A DNA stretch of 64,000 nucleotides from Paraburkholderia podalyriae (lineage in GTDB: Bacteria; Pseudomonadota; Gammaproteobacteria; Burkholderiales; Burkholderiaceae), in NCBI RefSeq assembly GCF_014397785.1, contig NZ_VZQQ01000032.1, positions 1-64,000 of the forward strand, given 5' to 3'. The notes beneath the pieces were generated by a model. The model ran no database searches, was not told where the DNA came from, and saw only the letters and a list, made by a program, of their open reading frames with translations. Each line of letters opens with the position of its first letter. Position 1 is the stretch's first letter. A program made the position numbers and the translations under genes. Below, piece by piece: positions 45,007-54,341 of this stretch.

Positions 45007-46122
45007 CTATCTCTTCTCGGAGGAAACGGTCTTGGCACCCGCGCGCGCATGCCTGGGCGCGCCCGCCATGCCGACACCGACGCCGATGAAGATGTTGCGC
45101 CACACCTCGTCGCTGGCACGTTGCAGCATGCCGTCGGCGTGTTTGACGAAGGCCGCGTCGATCGGACTGCGGCCGTGGGTCTGGCCGAGGCGCTGCGTGA
45201 TCGCCGGTATCCAGGCGGCGAGTTCGGCATTGGCGTCGAACACGCAGTCCGGCGGACAAATCTCCTGAGCGGCCGTGCCGCCGCGCACGAATACCGGCTT
45301 GCCGTAATGCATCGCTTCGAGCACCGGCACGCAGAAGCCCTCGTGGCGGCTCATCGCGAGCAGCGCGTTGGTGGATTCGTAGCACTCGAACAGATCGGCG
45401 TCGTCGAGCATGCCCTTGAAGTCGACCTGCTCGAGCACGCCGAGGCGCCGCGCGTGATTGATCAGAAACTTCAGATAATCGTAGTTCGGCGTGCTGCCGA
45501 CGATGCTTAGCGTCGCGCCGAAATCACGCTGTTTCAGCAGTGACAGAATTTCGATGCCGTCTTCGATGCGTTTATGCGGCACCACGCGGCCCACCATCAG
45601 CAGGTTCGGCTCATGGCGCTTGCGGCCCTTGCGCGGCCCTTCGCGCCGGAACACGTACATGTCGGGAAAGATCGGCGGCACGACCTTGATGGCGTCTGCG
45701 GCGACGATACCGGCGAGGCTCGCAGCCGTGCTGCGCGAATTCACGACGACGGCGTCGAAGCCCGTGAGCAGCGGCAGTTGCGCGAGTGCCTTGTCGCACA
45801 ACTGCGCAGTGCGTGGTTCCAGCGCGCGCAGCAATTGCGGGTCGGTCACGCCGTGGAAGTAGCCGATCTTCCGGCAGTCGAGCGCGAGTATCCGCTCGAG
45901 GTACGGATCGTAGATCGAGTAACTCAGCAGGACCACATCGTCGCGAGTGACCTCGTCGAATAATGCGTCAAGCGGTCGCACTCCATTTGTTCCCTCCTCG
46001 AAACCGCTTGCATACAGCTCGGCCCTCATGCCGAGACGTTCAGCCATGCGTACGAAACCGATGCAGTGATTACCCACCGCATCGCCCGAGAAAATGTCCG
46101 GAGCACATACCCGCAGCGTCAT
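45007..46122 (-). CDS. glycosyltransferase family 4
   Basis: 371 residues. N-terminus VCAPDIFSGDAVGNHCIGFVRMAERLG; C-terminal half LLMVGRVVPHKRIEDGIEIL, FKGMLDDADLFECYESTNALLAMSRHEGFCVPVLEAMHYGKPVFVRGG with the E-x7-E motif (about 270-280). Last gene of a four-gene minus-strand operon in which each start overlaps the previous stop by ATGA. Confidence 0.88.
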   Translation of the reverse strand: MTLRVCAPDIFSGDAVGNHCIGFVRMAERLGMRAELYASGFEEGTNGVRPLDALFDEVTRDDVVLLSYSIYDPYLERILALDCRKIGYFHGVTDPQLLRALEPRTAQLCDKALAQLPLLTGFDAVVVNSRSTAASLAGIVAADAIKVVPPIFPDMYVFRREGPRKGRKRHEPNLLMVGRVVPHKRIEDGIEILSLLKQRDFGATLSIVGSTPNYDYLKFLINHARRLGVLEQVDFKGMLDDADLFECYESTNALLAMSRHEGFCVPVLEAMHYGKPVFVRGGTAAQEICPPDCVFDANAELAAWIPAITQRLGQTHGRSPIDAAFVKHADGMLQRASDEVWRNIFIGVGVGMAGAPRHARAGAKTVSSEKR

Positions 46123-49100
46123 GTTTTCTTCGCCTCCGCAATGTCGGTCAACCGTCGCGCATATGCGCGTGCGACTGCTTCAACTGAGTAGTCGCGCTCG
46201 ATGCGCGCCTTCCCCGCCAGGGCGATGCGCTCACGCAGCGGCGCATCGTCGATCATGCGTTTGAGCTGTTCCGCCGCGATCGACACATCCGGATCGCACC
46301 AGTACTGACCTTCGGCGAACAGATAGTCGCCGGGGCGCAACGGCACGAGTTCGCCGTCCACGAGGAACGCGGTGTCGGGTTCGCAGAAGTCGACGTTGCC
46401 CGAGAAATTCGTGACCACGGCGGGCTGCCCCAACGCCATCGCCTCGGCGATCACGCGGCCGAAGCCTTCACTACGGTGCAGCGAGATGTAGGCATCGCAG
46501 CAGGCCATGAAGTCGGTCGAATCCTGGCGGCTCAGGCGCTCGGACACGATGTGGATGCGGCTATCGCCCGCGGTGAGGTCGAGCACGGCGCGCCACACCG
46601 GGTCGTCGTCGCGCACGTTCATCGCCTTGATGACGAGCCCGACGCCCGGCGAGCTGTTGCCGAACGCCTGCTTGAACGCCTGTACGCCGGCGAGCGGGTT
46701 CTTGCGGCTCAGCCACGAGTTGCCGTCGAACATCAGATAGAACAGGAACTCGTTGGTCGGCAGGCCAAAGCGCTCGCGCTTCGGCTCGACCGGCGCGGGC
46801 ACCTCGACCGCCATCGGCATCCGATAGACCGGCGTATTGCCGAGGCGGCTGTAGACGCTCTGCACGAAGCGGCTCTGCGCCCAGATTTCGTCGACCATCT
46901 GATGCACGTTGCCGAACGCGTTCGGCCAGTGGGGCAGCTCCCACGGCCATGCGCCGATCTTGTGCGTGGGCGCGTCGATCAGCTTGCGGCCACCTTCCAG
47001 CGCGAGCCGCACCATTTCCGGCGCCGGCAGGCAGATCAGGCTGATGTTGTACTTGAGCTCGTCGCTGATCAGGTGGTCGACCGAGTGGTCGAGGCGCGCG
47101 GGCCCCGCCATCGGCGCGTTGAGCAACGTGACCGGCGTCGAGCCGAGTTGCAGCACGCGCGCGGCCATGCGCGCGTCTTCGCCGAGACCGAGCACGCCTT
47201 GCGGGAAGCCGATGATGTTGACGCCGAAGTCGTAGCCGACGCCTTCGACGCGCGCATGATAGCGGGCGGGCTCGCGTGCGTCGTCATCGGCTTCGTCGTC
47301 GGCGGTGTCGGCGCCATCGGCGCTTTCGGCCCAATGCACTTTCAGCGAGCCGACGAGCGGATATTCGGTCGACGCCCACTCGTTCCACCAGCGCACCAGC
47401 TGGTCGCGGCCTGCCTCGGTGTTCAGATCGTACGCTTCACGCAGATCCGGGCGGTCGCTCGCGATCATCGTCAGGAAGCGCGGCAGCAAGGTGTCGTCGG
47501 CCGGCTGCTCGTCGTCGATTCTCGCGAGCTCTTCGGCGAGATGAGTTGGCGACCACTTGATCGCGTAGTACTCGTCGTGCCCATGCTTGTCCCACCACGA
47601 GATGAAGCCGAGCCGCTCGCTGAAGCTGTTCAGATTGAACGATGCCTGCAGGTCGGGCCGCTCGTTCCAGATCAGCAGCAGAAAGCGCGGCAGCAGCGGC
47701 AGCGCGCCTTCCTCTCCGGCTTCCGCGGCGAACAGGCTGTCGGGCAACGGCGGGATGGCCCACTGAAGTGCCGGATACTGATGCTGCCCGTGTTCGATCC
47801 ACCACGACAGGCACTTCAGGCGTCCGGTGAAGCTGTCGAGCGAGCAGAGTGCCTGCAGATCCTCGCGCTCGCCATGCAGCAGCCGCAGGAAGCGCGGCAC
47901 CGGCAGCCAGTCGGCGTGCGTGCCCCATTCGGGCTCGAACATCAGTGCGGGCGTGGAGGGCGGCACCCACTTGATCGAGGGTTCTTCGGCGAGATGAGTC
48001 GGCGACCATTTGATCGCGTAGTACTCGGCGTGTCCGTGCTTCTCCCACCACGAAATGAAGCCGAGCCGCTCGCGGAAGCTGCTTAGATTGAACGACGCCC
48101 GGAGGTCGGCCCGCTCGTTCCAGATCAGCAACAAAAAGCGCGGCAGCAGCGGCAGCGCGTCTTGCGCACCGGCTTCCATGCTGAACAGGTTGTCGGGCAT
48201 CGGCGGCACGCCCCAATGAAGCGCCGGATACTGGTGCTGACCGTGCTCGATCCACCACGACAGGCACTTCAGGCGCCCGGTGAAGCTGTCGAGCGAGCAG
48301 AGCTCCTGCAGGTCGCGGCGTTCGTCGTGCAGCAGCCGCAGGAAGCGCGGCACCGGCAGCCAGTCGGCGTGGGTGCCCCATTCGGGCTCGAACATCGGCG
48401 CGGGCGTGGTGGGCGGCACCCATTTGATCGAGCGGTACTGATGCTGGCCGTGTTCGATCCACCACGACAGGCAGCTGAGCCGCCCACGCAGGGACTGCAG
48501 CTCGAAGGTTGCCTGCAGGTCCGGCCGGTCTTTGTAGATCTCGCAAAGAAAGCGCGGCACGTAAGGGCCGCCGTCCGCGGGCGGCGCTTCGGGCTCGAGC
48601 ATGAAGCCACCGATCGGCGGCTGCGACCACTTGATGCGCGGATACTCGCGCTGGCCGTGGTCTTCCCACCAGCTGAGCGCGTTGAGCCGCGACGTGAAGC
48701 TGCTCAGATTGAACGCGCTGCTCAGATCGGGCCGCTCGGTCGTGATCAGCGCGAGGAAGCGCGGAAACGGCATCGCGTTGGAACCGGCCGCGTCGATCGG
48801 TTCCAGCAGCCCGGGCCACGCAATCGGCGGGCGCCACGTCACGCGCGGACAGGTGACCTGGCCGTACTGATCCCACCAGTCGAGGCAGTTCAGATAGCCG
48901 GTCAGCGTGTTCAGGTTGAATGCCTGGGACAGATCGCCGCGATTGCGCACGATCATCGTCATCAGCTTCGGCAATTGCAGGCTGGCTTCCGCGAGCACGG
49001 TGACAGGTTCGTGCAGCGTTTCGCTCAGGTGCTTCGCATCGAGCACGCTCGGTTTGGTCGAGCCGAGCCAATACGTGACGGCGTCCGGGTGGCGCTCGAT

Positions 49101-49373
49101 CAGCGTGTCGTTATCGAGCTGACGCAAATATTCGAGGTCTTCCTGACGCAGTACCCAGTCGAAGTCCGGATACGTTTCGCGCGCCGACATTTCCCACCAG
49201 AAATACAGCGTGACCCGGTCATCCAGCACTTTGGAATTGAAGCGCGCAAGATCGGCTCTGAACTTCATCAGAAAGTAGATCGCGCTCGGCAGGCAGAACA
49301 GTTCCCCCGGCGATGGATGGCGGTACTCCGCCAACCATCCGGTCTTGTTTTTTTTGGGTCCCAGATTAATCAA
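46119..49373 (-). CDS. large glycosyltransferase with nine N-terminal tandem repeats
   Basis: About 1,084 residues from TTG 49373, which follows aagga at nine bases; TTG 49400 is an alternative. Residues 35-680 hold nine copies of a unit near 50 residues: PRFLxLIxxERPDLxxxFNL, xSFxxRLxxLSWWxxHGQ, xxYPxIKW, linked by 15-25 variable residues. The first and last copies are the most diverged. Residues 705-1084 are a GT4-type transferase: NIIGFPQGVLGLGEDARMAA, WPWELPHWPNAF, FLFYLMFDGNSWLSRKNP, YISLHRSEGFGRVIAEAMALGQP. The WW/HGQ repeats may bind a glycan or another enzyme as a scaffold; this is inference. It is coupled to both neighbours. Confidence 0.85.
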   Translation of the reverse strand: MINLGPKKNKTGWLAEYRHPSPGELFCLPSAIYFLMKFRADLARFNSKVLDDRVTLYFWWEMSARETYPDFDWVLRQEDLEYLRQLDNDTLIERHPDAVTYWLGSTKPSVLDAKHLSETLHEPVTVLAEASLQLPKLMTMIVRNRGDLSQAFNLNTLTGYLNCLDWWDQYGQVTCPRVTWRPPIAWPGLLEPIDAAGSNAMPFPRFLALITTERPDLSSAFNLSSFTSRLNALSWWEDHGQREYPRIKWSQPPIGGFMLEPEAPPADGGPYVPRFLCEIYKDRPDLQATFELQSLRGRLSCLSWWIEHGQHQYRSIKWVPPTTPAPMFEPEWGTHADWLPVPRFLRLLHDERRDLQELCSLDSFTGRLKCLSWWIEHGQHQYPALHWGVPPMPDNLFSMEAGAQDALPLLPRFLLLIWNERADLRASFNLSSFRERLGFISWWEKHGHAEYYAIKWSPTHLAEEPSIKWVPPSTPALMFEPEWGTHADWLPVPRFLRLLHGEREDLQALCSLDSFTGRLKCLSWWIEHGQHQYPALQWAIPPLPDSLFAAEAGEEGALPLLPRFLLLIWNERPDLQASFNLNSFSERLGFISWWDKHGHDEYYAIKWSPTHLAEELARIDDEQPADDTLLPRFLTMIASDRPDLREAYDLNTEAGRDQLVRWWNEWASTEYPLVGSLKVHWAESADGADTADDEADDDAREPARYHARVEGVGYDFGVNIIGFPQGVLGLGEDARMAARVLQLGSTPVTLLNAPMAGPARLDHSVDHLISDELKYNISLICLPAPEMVRLALEGGRKLIDAPTHKIGAWPWELPHWPNAFGNVHQMVDEIWAQSRFVQSVYSRLGNTPVYRMPMAVEVPAPVEPKRERFGLPTNEFLFYLMFDGNSWLSRKNPLAGVQAFKQAFGNSSPGVGLVIKAMNVRDDDPVWRAVLDLTAGDSRIHIVSERLSRQDSTDFMACCDAYISLHRSEGFGRVIAEAMALGQPAVVTNFSGNVDFCEPDTAFLVDGELVPLRPGDYLFAEGQYWCDPDVSIAAEQLKRMIDDAPLRERIALAGKARIERDYSVEAVARAYARRLTDIAEAKKT
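47526..48431 (-). repeat. 453-bp tandem duplication inside the nine-repeat glycosyltransferase gene
   Basis: The block 48431-47979 is followed directly by 47978-47526, offset exactly 453 bases (151 codons, two repeat units). Both copies begin SIKWVPP and end SPTHLAEE, and most codons are identical, for example EPEWGTHADWLPVPRFLRLL in both. The frame is preserved. It is a recent unequal-crossover product, so repeat number is probably variable between strains. Confidence 0.9.
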
Positions 49374-51561
49374 GATTTGCAATCCTTGAAGGCCAAGCAA
49401 AGGAAAAATCGTCGGCAGTCAGTGTCAGATTGGGCGAATAGCAGGGGTCGTTCATCAACAGATGCCCCCAGCGCTGTCTGACCAACTCAGATTCCTGGTT
49501 GAAGCGGCTGATTTTTTCCGGTGTGTCTTCGGCGCCGCGGGTTGCCGATTCGTGATGATAAAGCTCCGCGTAGGGCGTCCACACATTGCGGTAACCCGCT
49601 TGCCGCACACGCAGGCAAAAATCGATGTCGTTGTAAGCGACGTGTAACTGTTCGTCGAGGCCGCCGACTTCCTTGTAGATCGACTGGCGGATCAGCAGGC
49701 ACGCGGCGGTCACCGCGCACATCACGTTGCGCAGGCGCGCACGCGCGAAGTAGCCCGGGTGCGAATTGGGGAAATGCTTGTGCGCATGGCTCGCGATACC
49801 GCCGACGCCGAGCACCACGCCGCCATGCTGGATCGTGTCGTCCGGATACAGCAGTTTCGCGCCGACCGCGCCGACGTTCGCCTGCAGCGCGACCGACACC
49901 ATTTCCCCGAGCCAGTCGGCATTGATCACTTCGATGTCGTTGTTCATCAGGCAGACGAAGTCCGCCGTGCTCGCGAGCGCGACGCGGTTGTTCAACGCCG
50001 AGTAGTTGAACGGCGAATCGTCGCGCACGACCTTGATCCGCTCGTCCTGCTGCAAGCTCGCGAACAGCTCAAGCGTTTCCTGCCTGACCGAGCCGTTGTC
50101 GATGATCGTGATGCGGAAGTTCGGGTAGCCCGATTTCTGCCGCACCGATTCCACACATTGCTCGACGAGTCCGGCGGAATCGCGCGTCGGAATGATGATC
50201 TCCACCGACGGCAGCACCTCGGGCAGTTCGTACACGACCTTGTTGAACGCGTCCGTGCCGGGCGCGTGCTCGGTGTGGGCGGTGATGCCGTTGCGCGCGA
50301 GGTGTTCGTCGAGCGCGCGCATCGCCGCGATATGCGCGTACGGCTTGGCTTCATGGCCGGCCGCGGTGCTTTCGGGAATCATGCGCCAGTGGTACAGCGC
50401 GCGCGGCACGTGATACACCGTGTGATGACCCGCGCGATCGATCACGCGCAGCGCGAGGTCGTAATCCTGCGAGCCTTCGAAGCCGGTTCTGAAGCCGCCG
50501 ACCTCCTTCATGACCGAAGTCTTGTACACGCCGAAATGCGAGATCATGTTCTGGCTCAGGAACAGATCGTAGTTGAAGTCGCATTTGAAGTACGGGTCCG
50601 AGCGGACCCCGTCGATCGAGATCTTGTCTTCGTCGCTGTAGATCACCGTCGCGTCCGGATGCGCGTTGATCAGTTCGGCGACGCAGTAGAGCGCGAGCGG
50701 ATGCAATTCGTCGTCGTGGTCGAGCAGGCCGACGAATTCGCCGACGGCAAGCTCCAGCGCCGTGTTGCTGGAGTTGCTGATGTGGCCGTTGGTCGTGCGG
50801 TACGCGACCTTGATGCGCGGATCCTTCGCGGCGTAGCTGTCGAGCACCTGCTTGACCTCGGGGTTCGTCGAGCAGTCGTCGGCGATACAGAACTCCCAGT
50901 TTTCGTAGACCTGGTCGACGACCGAGTCGATCGCCATGCGCAGCCATCTCGCCGGCGTGTTGTAGGTCGGCATCACGATGCTGATCAGCGGCTGCAACGC
51001 CCACGCCTTCGAGCGCGCGCGCAGTTCCGGGTAATGCGACGCGGGCGGCTCGTGCCGCTCGATCCATTCCTGATACGTGTGACCCACGGTTGCCGGCGGC
51101 GCGGGCTGCGCGCCGCCGCCCCATGACGCCATCCGGCGCGCGCGTTCGAGCAGTTCCGTCGGGCACTCGGCGTCGGCCACCAGTTCGACGTTGAAGCCGT
51201 TGACCGAAAACAGTCCCGAGCGCGCGATCGGATCGAGGCGCAACGGACCGACGAGCGGGGGAAACGCGACGACCTGATCCACCTTGCCGTCGGCGTCGAC
51301 CAGCAGACCGATCGTCGCGTGCTCCGACATGCCCGCGCCCGCATCGAAATAGATCATGCACGGCGAAGACGGCATGTCCGCTTTCGCGAGTTCGAACGAA
51401 ATACGCGCGGCGCGACCCGACAGATCTTCCCATCCCGTCAGCTCGAACTGCGGATCGCTGTTCGTCGCGTGCCACGCGAAGCCGGAATTCGAGGACGCCT
51501 CGACGTTATTCAGGGGACGAAGTTCGAAGTTCTTCATGAGGTTCGTCACGGGTTTTGTCAT
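49366..51561 (-). CDS. bifunctional glycosyltransferase with two GT2 domains
   Basis: 731 residues; ATG 51561 overlaps the upstream stop. After about 190 residues of an unassigned domain (QFELTGWEDLSGRAARISFEL...), two GT-A domains follow. The first starts ISIVMPTYNTPARWLRMAIDS with DHDDELHPLALY (DxD-like) and EDKIS; the second starts VEIIIPTRDSAGLVEQCVES with LMNNDIEVINADWL and ends with CLRVRQAGYRNVWTPYAELYHHES. Such twin enzymes often make alternating linkages. Confidence 0.87.
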   Translation of the reverse strand: MTKPVTNLMKNFELRPLNNVEASSNSGFAWHATNSDPQFELTGWEDLSGRAARISFELAKADMPSSPCMIYFDAGAGMSEHATIGLLVDADGKVDQVVAFPPLVGPLRLDPIARSGLFSVNGFNVELVADAECPTELLERARRMASWGGGAQPAPPATVGHTYQEWIERHEPPASHYPELRARSKAWALQPLISIVMPTYNTPARWLRMAIDSVVDQVYENWEFCIADDCSTNPEVKQVLDSYAAKDPRIKVAYRTTNGHISNSSNTALELAVGEFVGLLDHDDELHPLALYCVAELINAHPDATVIYSDEDKISIDGVRSDPYFKCDFNYDLFLSQNMISHFGVYKTSVMKEVGGFRTGFEGSQDYDLALRVIDRAGHHTVYHVPRALYHWRMIPESTAAGHEAKPYAHIAAMRALDEHLARNGITAHTEHAPGTDAFNKVVYELPEVLPSVEIIIPTRDSAGLVEQCVESVRQKSGYPNFRITIIDNGSVRQETLELFASLQQDERIKVVRDDSPFNYSALNNRVALASTADFVCLMNNDIEVINADWLGEMVSVALQANVGAVGAKLLYPDDTIQHGGVVLGVGGIASHAHKHFPNSHPGYFARARLRNVMCAVTAACLLIRQSIYKEVGGLDEQLHVAYNDIDFCLRVRQAGYRNVWTPYAELYHHESATRGAEDTPEKISRFNQESELVRQRWGHLLMNDPCYSPNLTLTADDFSFAWPSRIANLD

Positions 51562-52529
51562 TTCGTCAGCAGGGAATCGTAGAGGTCTTTCAAGGGCGAC
51601 AGGACGGCCTGCCAGGTCAGATCTCGCGCCGGGGCCGCGGCAGCGCCGCGTGGTTGCGCGAGCGCCGCGCGAATCGATCCGGTGATGCTGTCGACGTCGA
51701 ACGGATCCAGGTAGGCGACGTGCTGCGCGAAATATTCTTCGGTAGAGCCAACTTTTGTCACCGCGATGCGAGAGCCCGCGGCGTGCGCTTCGAGCGCGGC
51801 AAGCCCCGGCGTTTCCAGCGTGCTCGGCAGCACGAACGCTTCGCAGGCCGCGTAGGCGGAGCGCAGCAGCGGCGAATCGTGAGGCAGCGTGCCGGCGTAG
51901 ACGACCTGCCCGCCGCCTTCGTCGAAGCACGCCTTCGCGTATTCGGGATCGCGCTGATGGCCGATCAGCACGAGCTTCAGTTCGGGGAACGACTTCATCG
52001 CCCGGATCAGCGCGAGCTGGTTCTTGCGCGGTTCGATGTTGCCGACGTTCAGGATGAAGTGTCCGTCGATGCCGGACTCACGCCGGAACAGCTCCGCCGC
52101 GACTGGCTCGTAAAAGCTCGGTTCGACGCCGTTCAACACGCTCGCGAACTTCTCACGCGGCAGATCGAAGATGCGCGCGAGCGTGTCGCACTCGATCTCG
52201 GAGTTCGCGACCACGCGGTCCGCGAGAGAAAACTGGTGATGAATCTCGCCGATCGGATACAGATGCCTGGTTTCCTCCGTCACCCACAGGCTCGACGACA
52301 CGACGAGCGGCAAGCCGAGCTGCTTGATGAAGTTGCAAAAGTGCACCGAGCCGCCGACACACGAGAAGAAATGCACCACGTCGTGTTCAAGAAAACGCGG
52401 CTTCCACGGATCGAACAGCGTGACGTCGACGCCATGCGCGGGCAGATGCTTGTGATACGCAAGCAACTGGATTTCTCCGCCGCCGGGGGTATGGAAAGCC
52501 ATCGGGTAGGTGGCGAACAACACTTTCAT
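51558..52529 (-). CDS. glycosyltransferase family 4 (first gene of the operon)
   Basis: 323 residues. PMAFHTPGGGEIQLLAYHKHL is the acceptor-side loop; FILNVGNIEPRKNQLALIRAMK, YAGTLPHDSPLLRSAYAACEAFVLPSTLETPGLAALEAHAAGSRIAVT carries the E-x7-E-like motif. The 11 bases before its ATG (agtcccaccta) show no Shine-Dalgarno match, and immediately beyond them sits the inverted-repeat element at 52541, which may have displaced the original upstream signals. Confidence 0.87.
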   Translation of the reverse strand: MKVLFATYPMAFHTPGGGEIQLLAYHKHLPAHGVDVTLFDPWKPRFLEHDVVHFFSCVGGSVHFCNFIKQLGLPLVVSSSLWVTEETRHLYPIGEIHHQFSLADRVVANSEIECDTLARIFDLPREKFASVLNGVEPSFYEPVAAELFRRESGIDGHFILNVGNIEPRKNQLALIRAMKSFPELKLVLIGHQRDPEYAKACFDEGGGQVVYAGTLPHDSPLLRSAYAACEAFVLPSTLETPGLAALEAHAAGSRIAVTKVGSTEEYFAQHVAYLDPFDVDSITGSIRAALAQPRGAAAAPARDLTWQAVLSPLKDLYDSLLTK

Positions 52530-52540
52530 AGGTGGGACTC

Positions 52541-52826
52541 TAGGGTCTGTTTACATATGGAACACACGTGCGTTGCCGCGAGAAGGGCCGCTTGCAAGGA
52601 CTGCGACGCCGCGAATACTCGACGTATTCGCAAGGAGCATGACGCAGCGAGCGGCCCTTCTCGCGGCAACCCCATTGCGTGGAATATTTCAGGGGAATGC
52701 CCACTATCGGCCTCATGGCGGCGTCGCGCGTCGCTCACGTGGCGAGGCCACGCGGCGCTCCTTACTCCTTGCCATGAGGCCGATAGTGGGCATTCGCACG
52801 TGCGTTCCATATGTAAACAGACCCTA
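52541..52826. mobile_element. 286-bp inverted-repeat element (MITE-like) with two internal hairpins
   Basis: Terminal arms 52541-52572 and 52795-52826 are inverted repeats of 32 bases with one mismatch, beginning TAGGGTCTGTTTACATATGG. Inside lie two large palindromes: arms of 20 bases at 52572-52591/52651-52670, and arms of 25 bases at 52695-52719/52771-52795, the latter touching the right terminal repeat. Each has a smaller hairpin in its loop (gcgaatac/gtattcgc with tcga between, and cgtggc/gccacg). TA dinucleotides at both ends suit a TA target duplication, as in IS630-type MITEs. No transposase frame fits inside, so it would be non-autonomous. Confidence 0.75.
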
Positions 52827-53189
52827 TCGCTCAAACAGTTCTTTTCTTCAGACCAGCATGCGTGGCCCGCCGCTCGCGCGCAACGCGCGGGCTCGGCGGC
52901 GAGACCGGCAGGTTTCGGGGCATTCACGTAGATGCTCGCCGCGCGCTTGCGCGGCCTTCAGGCGCCGGCTCGCCAGTGCGCGGGCCGGGGCCGGTTCGCG
53001 CGGCCAGCAAGCAGGCCTGAGTGTGCTGTTGTCGAGCACGTCGGATCGATACCACGAATTCCACATGCGCGAATATGTTTGAGTTGTTACGAAGTGTACG
53101 AACGACGCGCCAGCAGGCGCCGGTCCGTTTTATTATCACGGCCCGAATACAATACGTTCCAAGCCAGACTTCCTGAGAAAGCACCGCCG
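52827..53189. other. intergenic, no gene seen
   Basis: GC-rich DNA without a credible frame; several short GC palindromes near 52870-53000. A stretch with tttatta and aatacaata (53125-53155) could hold the promoter for the wbiG-type gene, but spacing is not convincing. Confidence 0.4.
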
Positions 53190-53336
53190 ATGCCTGATTG
53201 TATCGTGTCTGATCCGCCTTTCCCGCCGTTGGCGGCCGCGTCGAATGCTGACGGCGACCGTCTGTTTGCGTGGGTCGCGCGGCAGGGCGTGGGCGCGATC
53301 GTGCGCCGCGAAGTGCGTGACGGAGCATCGCGATGA
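53190..53336 (+). CDS. possible small protein or gene remnant overlapping the wbiG-like start
   Basis: 48 codons from ATG 53190, ending in an ATGA overlap with the downstream epimerase. Ribosome binding site is poor. The peptide MPDCIVSDPPFPPLAAASNA... has no motif I know. The overlap could mean translational coupling or simply chance; a decayed end of a lost gene is equally possible. Confidence 0.25.
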   Translation: MPDCIVSDPPFPPLAAASNADGDRLFAWVARQGVGAIVRREVRDGASR

Positions 53337-54292
53337 GTCTGCAAATTCTCGTCACTGGCGCCAACGGCTTCGTCGGCCAGGCGGTATCGCGCGCGTTGCT
53401 GCGGCGGGGCGATCGCGTGATCGGCGCGGTGCGCCGGCCGCAGACGGCCGCCGAGGGCGTGCGCGAATGGCTGCTCGATACCGAAGACTTCGCGGGCATC
53501 GACCAGCGCTGGCCGGTCACGCTCAGTTGCGATGCGGTGATCCATCTGGCGTCGCGCGTGCACGTGATGCGGGAGACCCTGACCGAGCCGCTCGCCGCCT
53601 ATCGCGCGACCAATGTCGAGGGCAGCTTGCGCGTCGCGGCCGCGGCGCGGCGCGCGGGCGTGAGGCGCTTCGTGTTCGTCAGCAGCATCAAGGCGATGGG
53701 CGAGGCGAGCACCGGCCAGCCGATCGCCGAAACGGATCGGCCCGCGCCGTCCGATGCTTATGGCATCTCGAAGCTGGAGGCCGAGCGCGCGCTGTTCGAC
53801 TACGGCCGCTCGGCGGGTCTCGAAGTCGTCGTCGTGCGGCCGCCGCTGGTCTACGGGCCGGGTGTGCGCGCGAACTTCCTGCAACTGATGAACGCGGTCG
53901 CAAAGGGCATTCCGTTGCCGCTCGGTGCGGTCAATGCGCGCCGCAGCCTGGTGTTCGTCGACAACCTCGCGGACGCGCTCGTGCATTGCGCGACCGATCC
54001 GCGGGCGGCCGGCGAGACTTTCCACGTGACCGACGGCCGCGACCTCAGCGTGCCGGAACTCGCGCGGCTGCTCGCCACACAGCTGCACGTGCCCGCGCGG
54101 CTGGTGCCGGTGCCGGCCAGCGTGCTGCGTGTCGCGGGTCGCCTGACCGGCCGCTCGGCGCAGATCGACCGGCTGGTCGGCGAGTTGCGCGTCGACAGTT
54201 CGCATATTCGCGAATGTCTGAACTGGGATCCGCCGCATACGGTCGAGCATGGGCTGCTCGAAACCGCGACGTGGTATCGCTCCACGCATTGA
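53333..54292 (+). CDS. wbiG: NAD-dependent sugar epimerase/reductase (WbiG/WbpV-like)
   Basis: 319 residues, extended SDR. NAD motif TGANGFVGQAVSRALL, HLASRVHVM, VFVSSIKAMGE, DAYGISKLEAERAL (Tyr-Lys), RPPLVYGPGVRANFLQLM. WbpV acts in making UDP-N-acetylquinovosamine or fucosamine together with a WbpM-type dehydratase, which is encoded two genes on. It begins the wbiG-wbiH-wbiI trio that ends Burkholderia O-antigen loci. Confidence 0.85.
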   Translation: MSLQILVTGANGFVGQAVSRALLRRGDRVIGAVRRPQTAAEGVREWLLDTEDFAGIDQRWPVTLSCDAVIHLASRVHVMRETLTEPLAAYRATNVEGSLRVAAAARRAGVRRFVFVSSIKAMGEASTGQPIAETDRPAPSDAYGISKLEAERALFDYGRSAGLEVVVVRPPLVYGPGVRANFLQLMNAVAKGIPLPLGAVNARRSLVFVDNLADALVHCATDPRAAGETFHVTDGRDLSVPELARLLATQLHVPARLVPVPASVLRVAGRLTGRSAQIDRLVGELRVDSSHIRECLNWDPPHTVEHGLLETATWYRSTH

Positions 54293-54341
54293 CCACCTGT
54301 TGAACCCGGCTTGACTCCGACCTGAACCGCTTACCCTATCG

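Noticed and set aside
46476..48086. Plus-strand frame of 536 codons opposite the nine-repeat glycosyltransferase
   Set aside because: It mirrors the repeats of the sense protein and has no independent family features; an antisense shadow.
52526..52927. Minus-strand frame of 133 codons through the inverted-repeat element
   Set aside because: It reads across both hairpins and terminal repeats, so its peptide is set by the palindromes; no ribosome binding site or motif.
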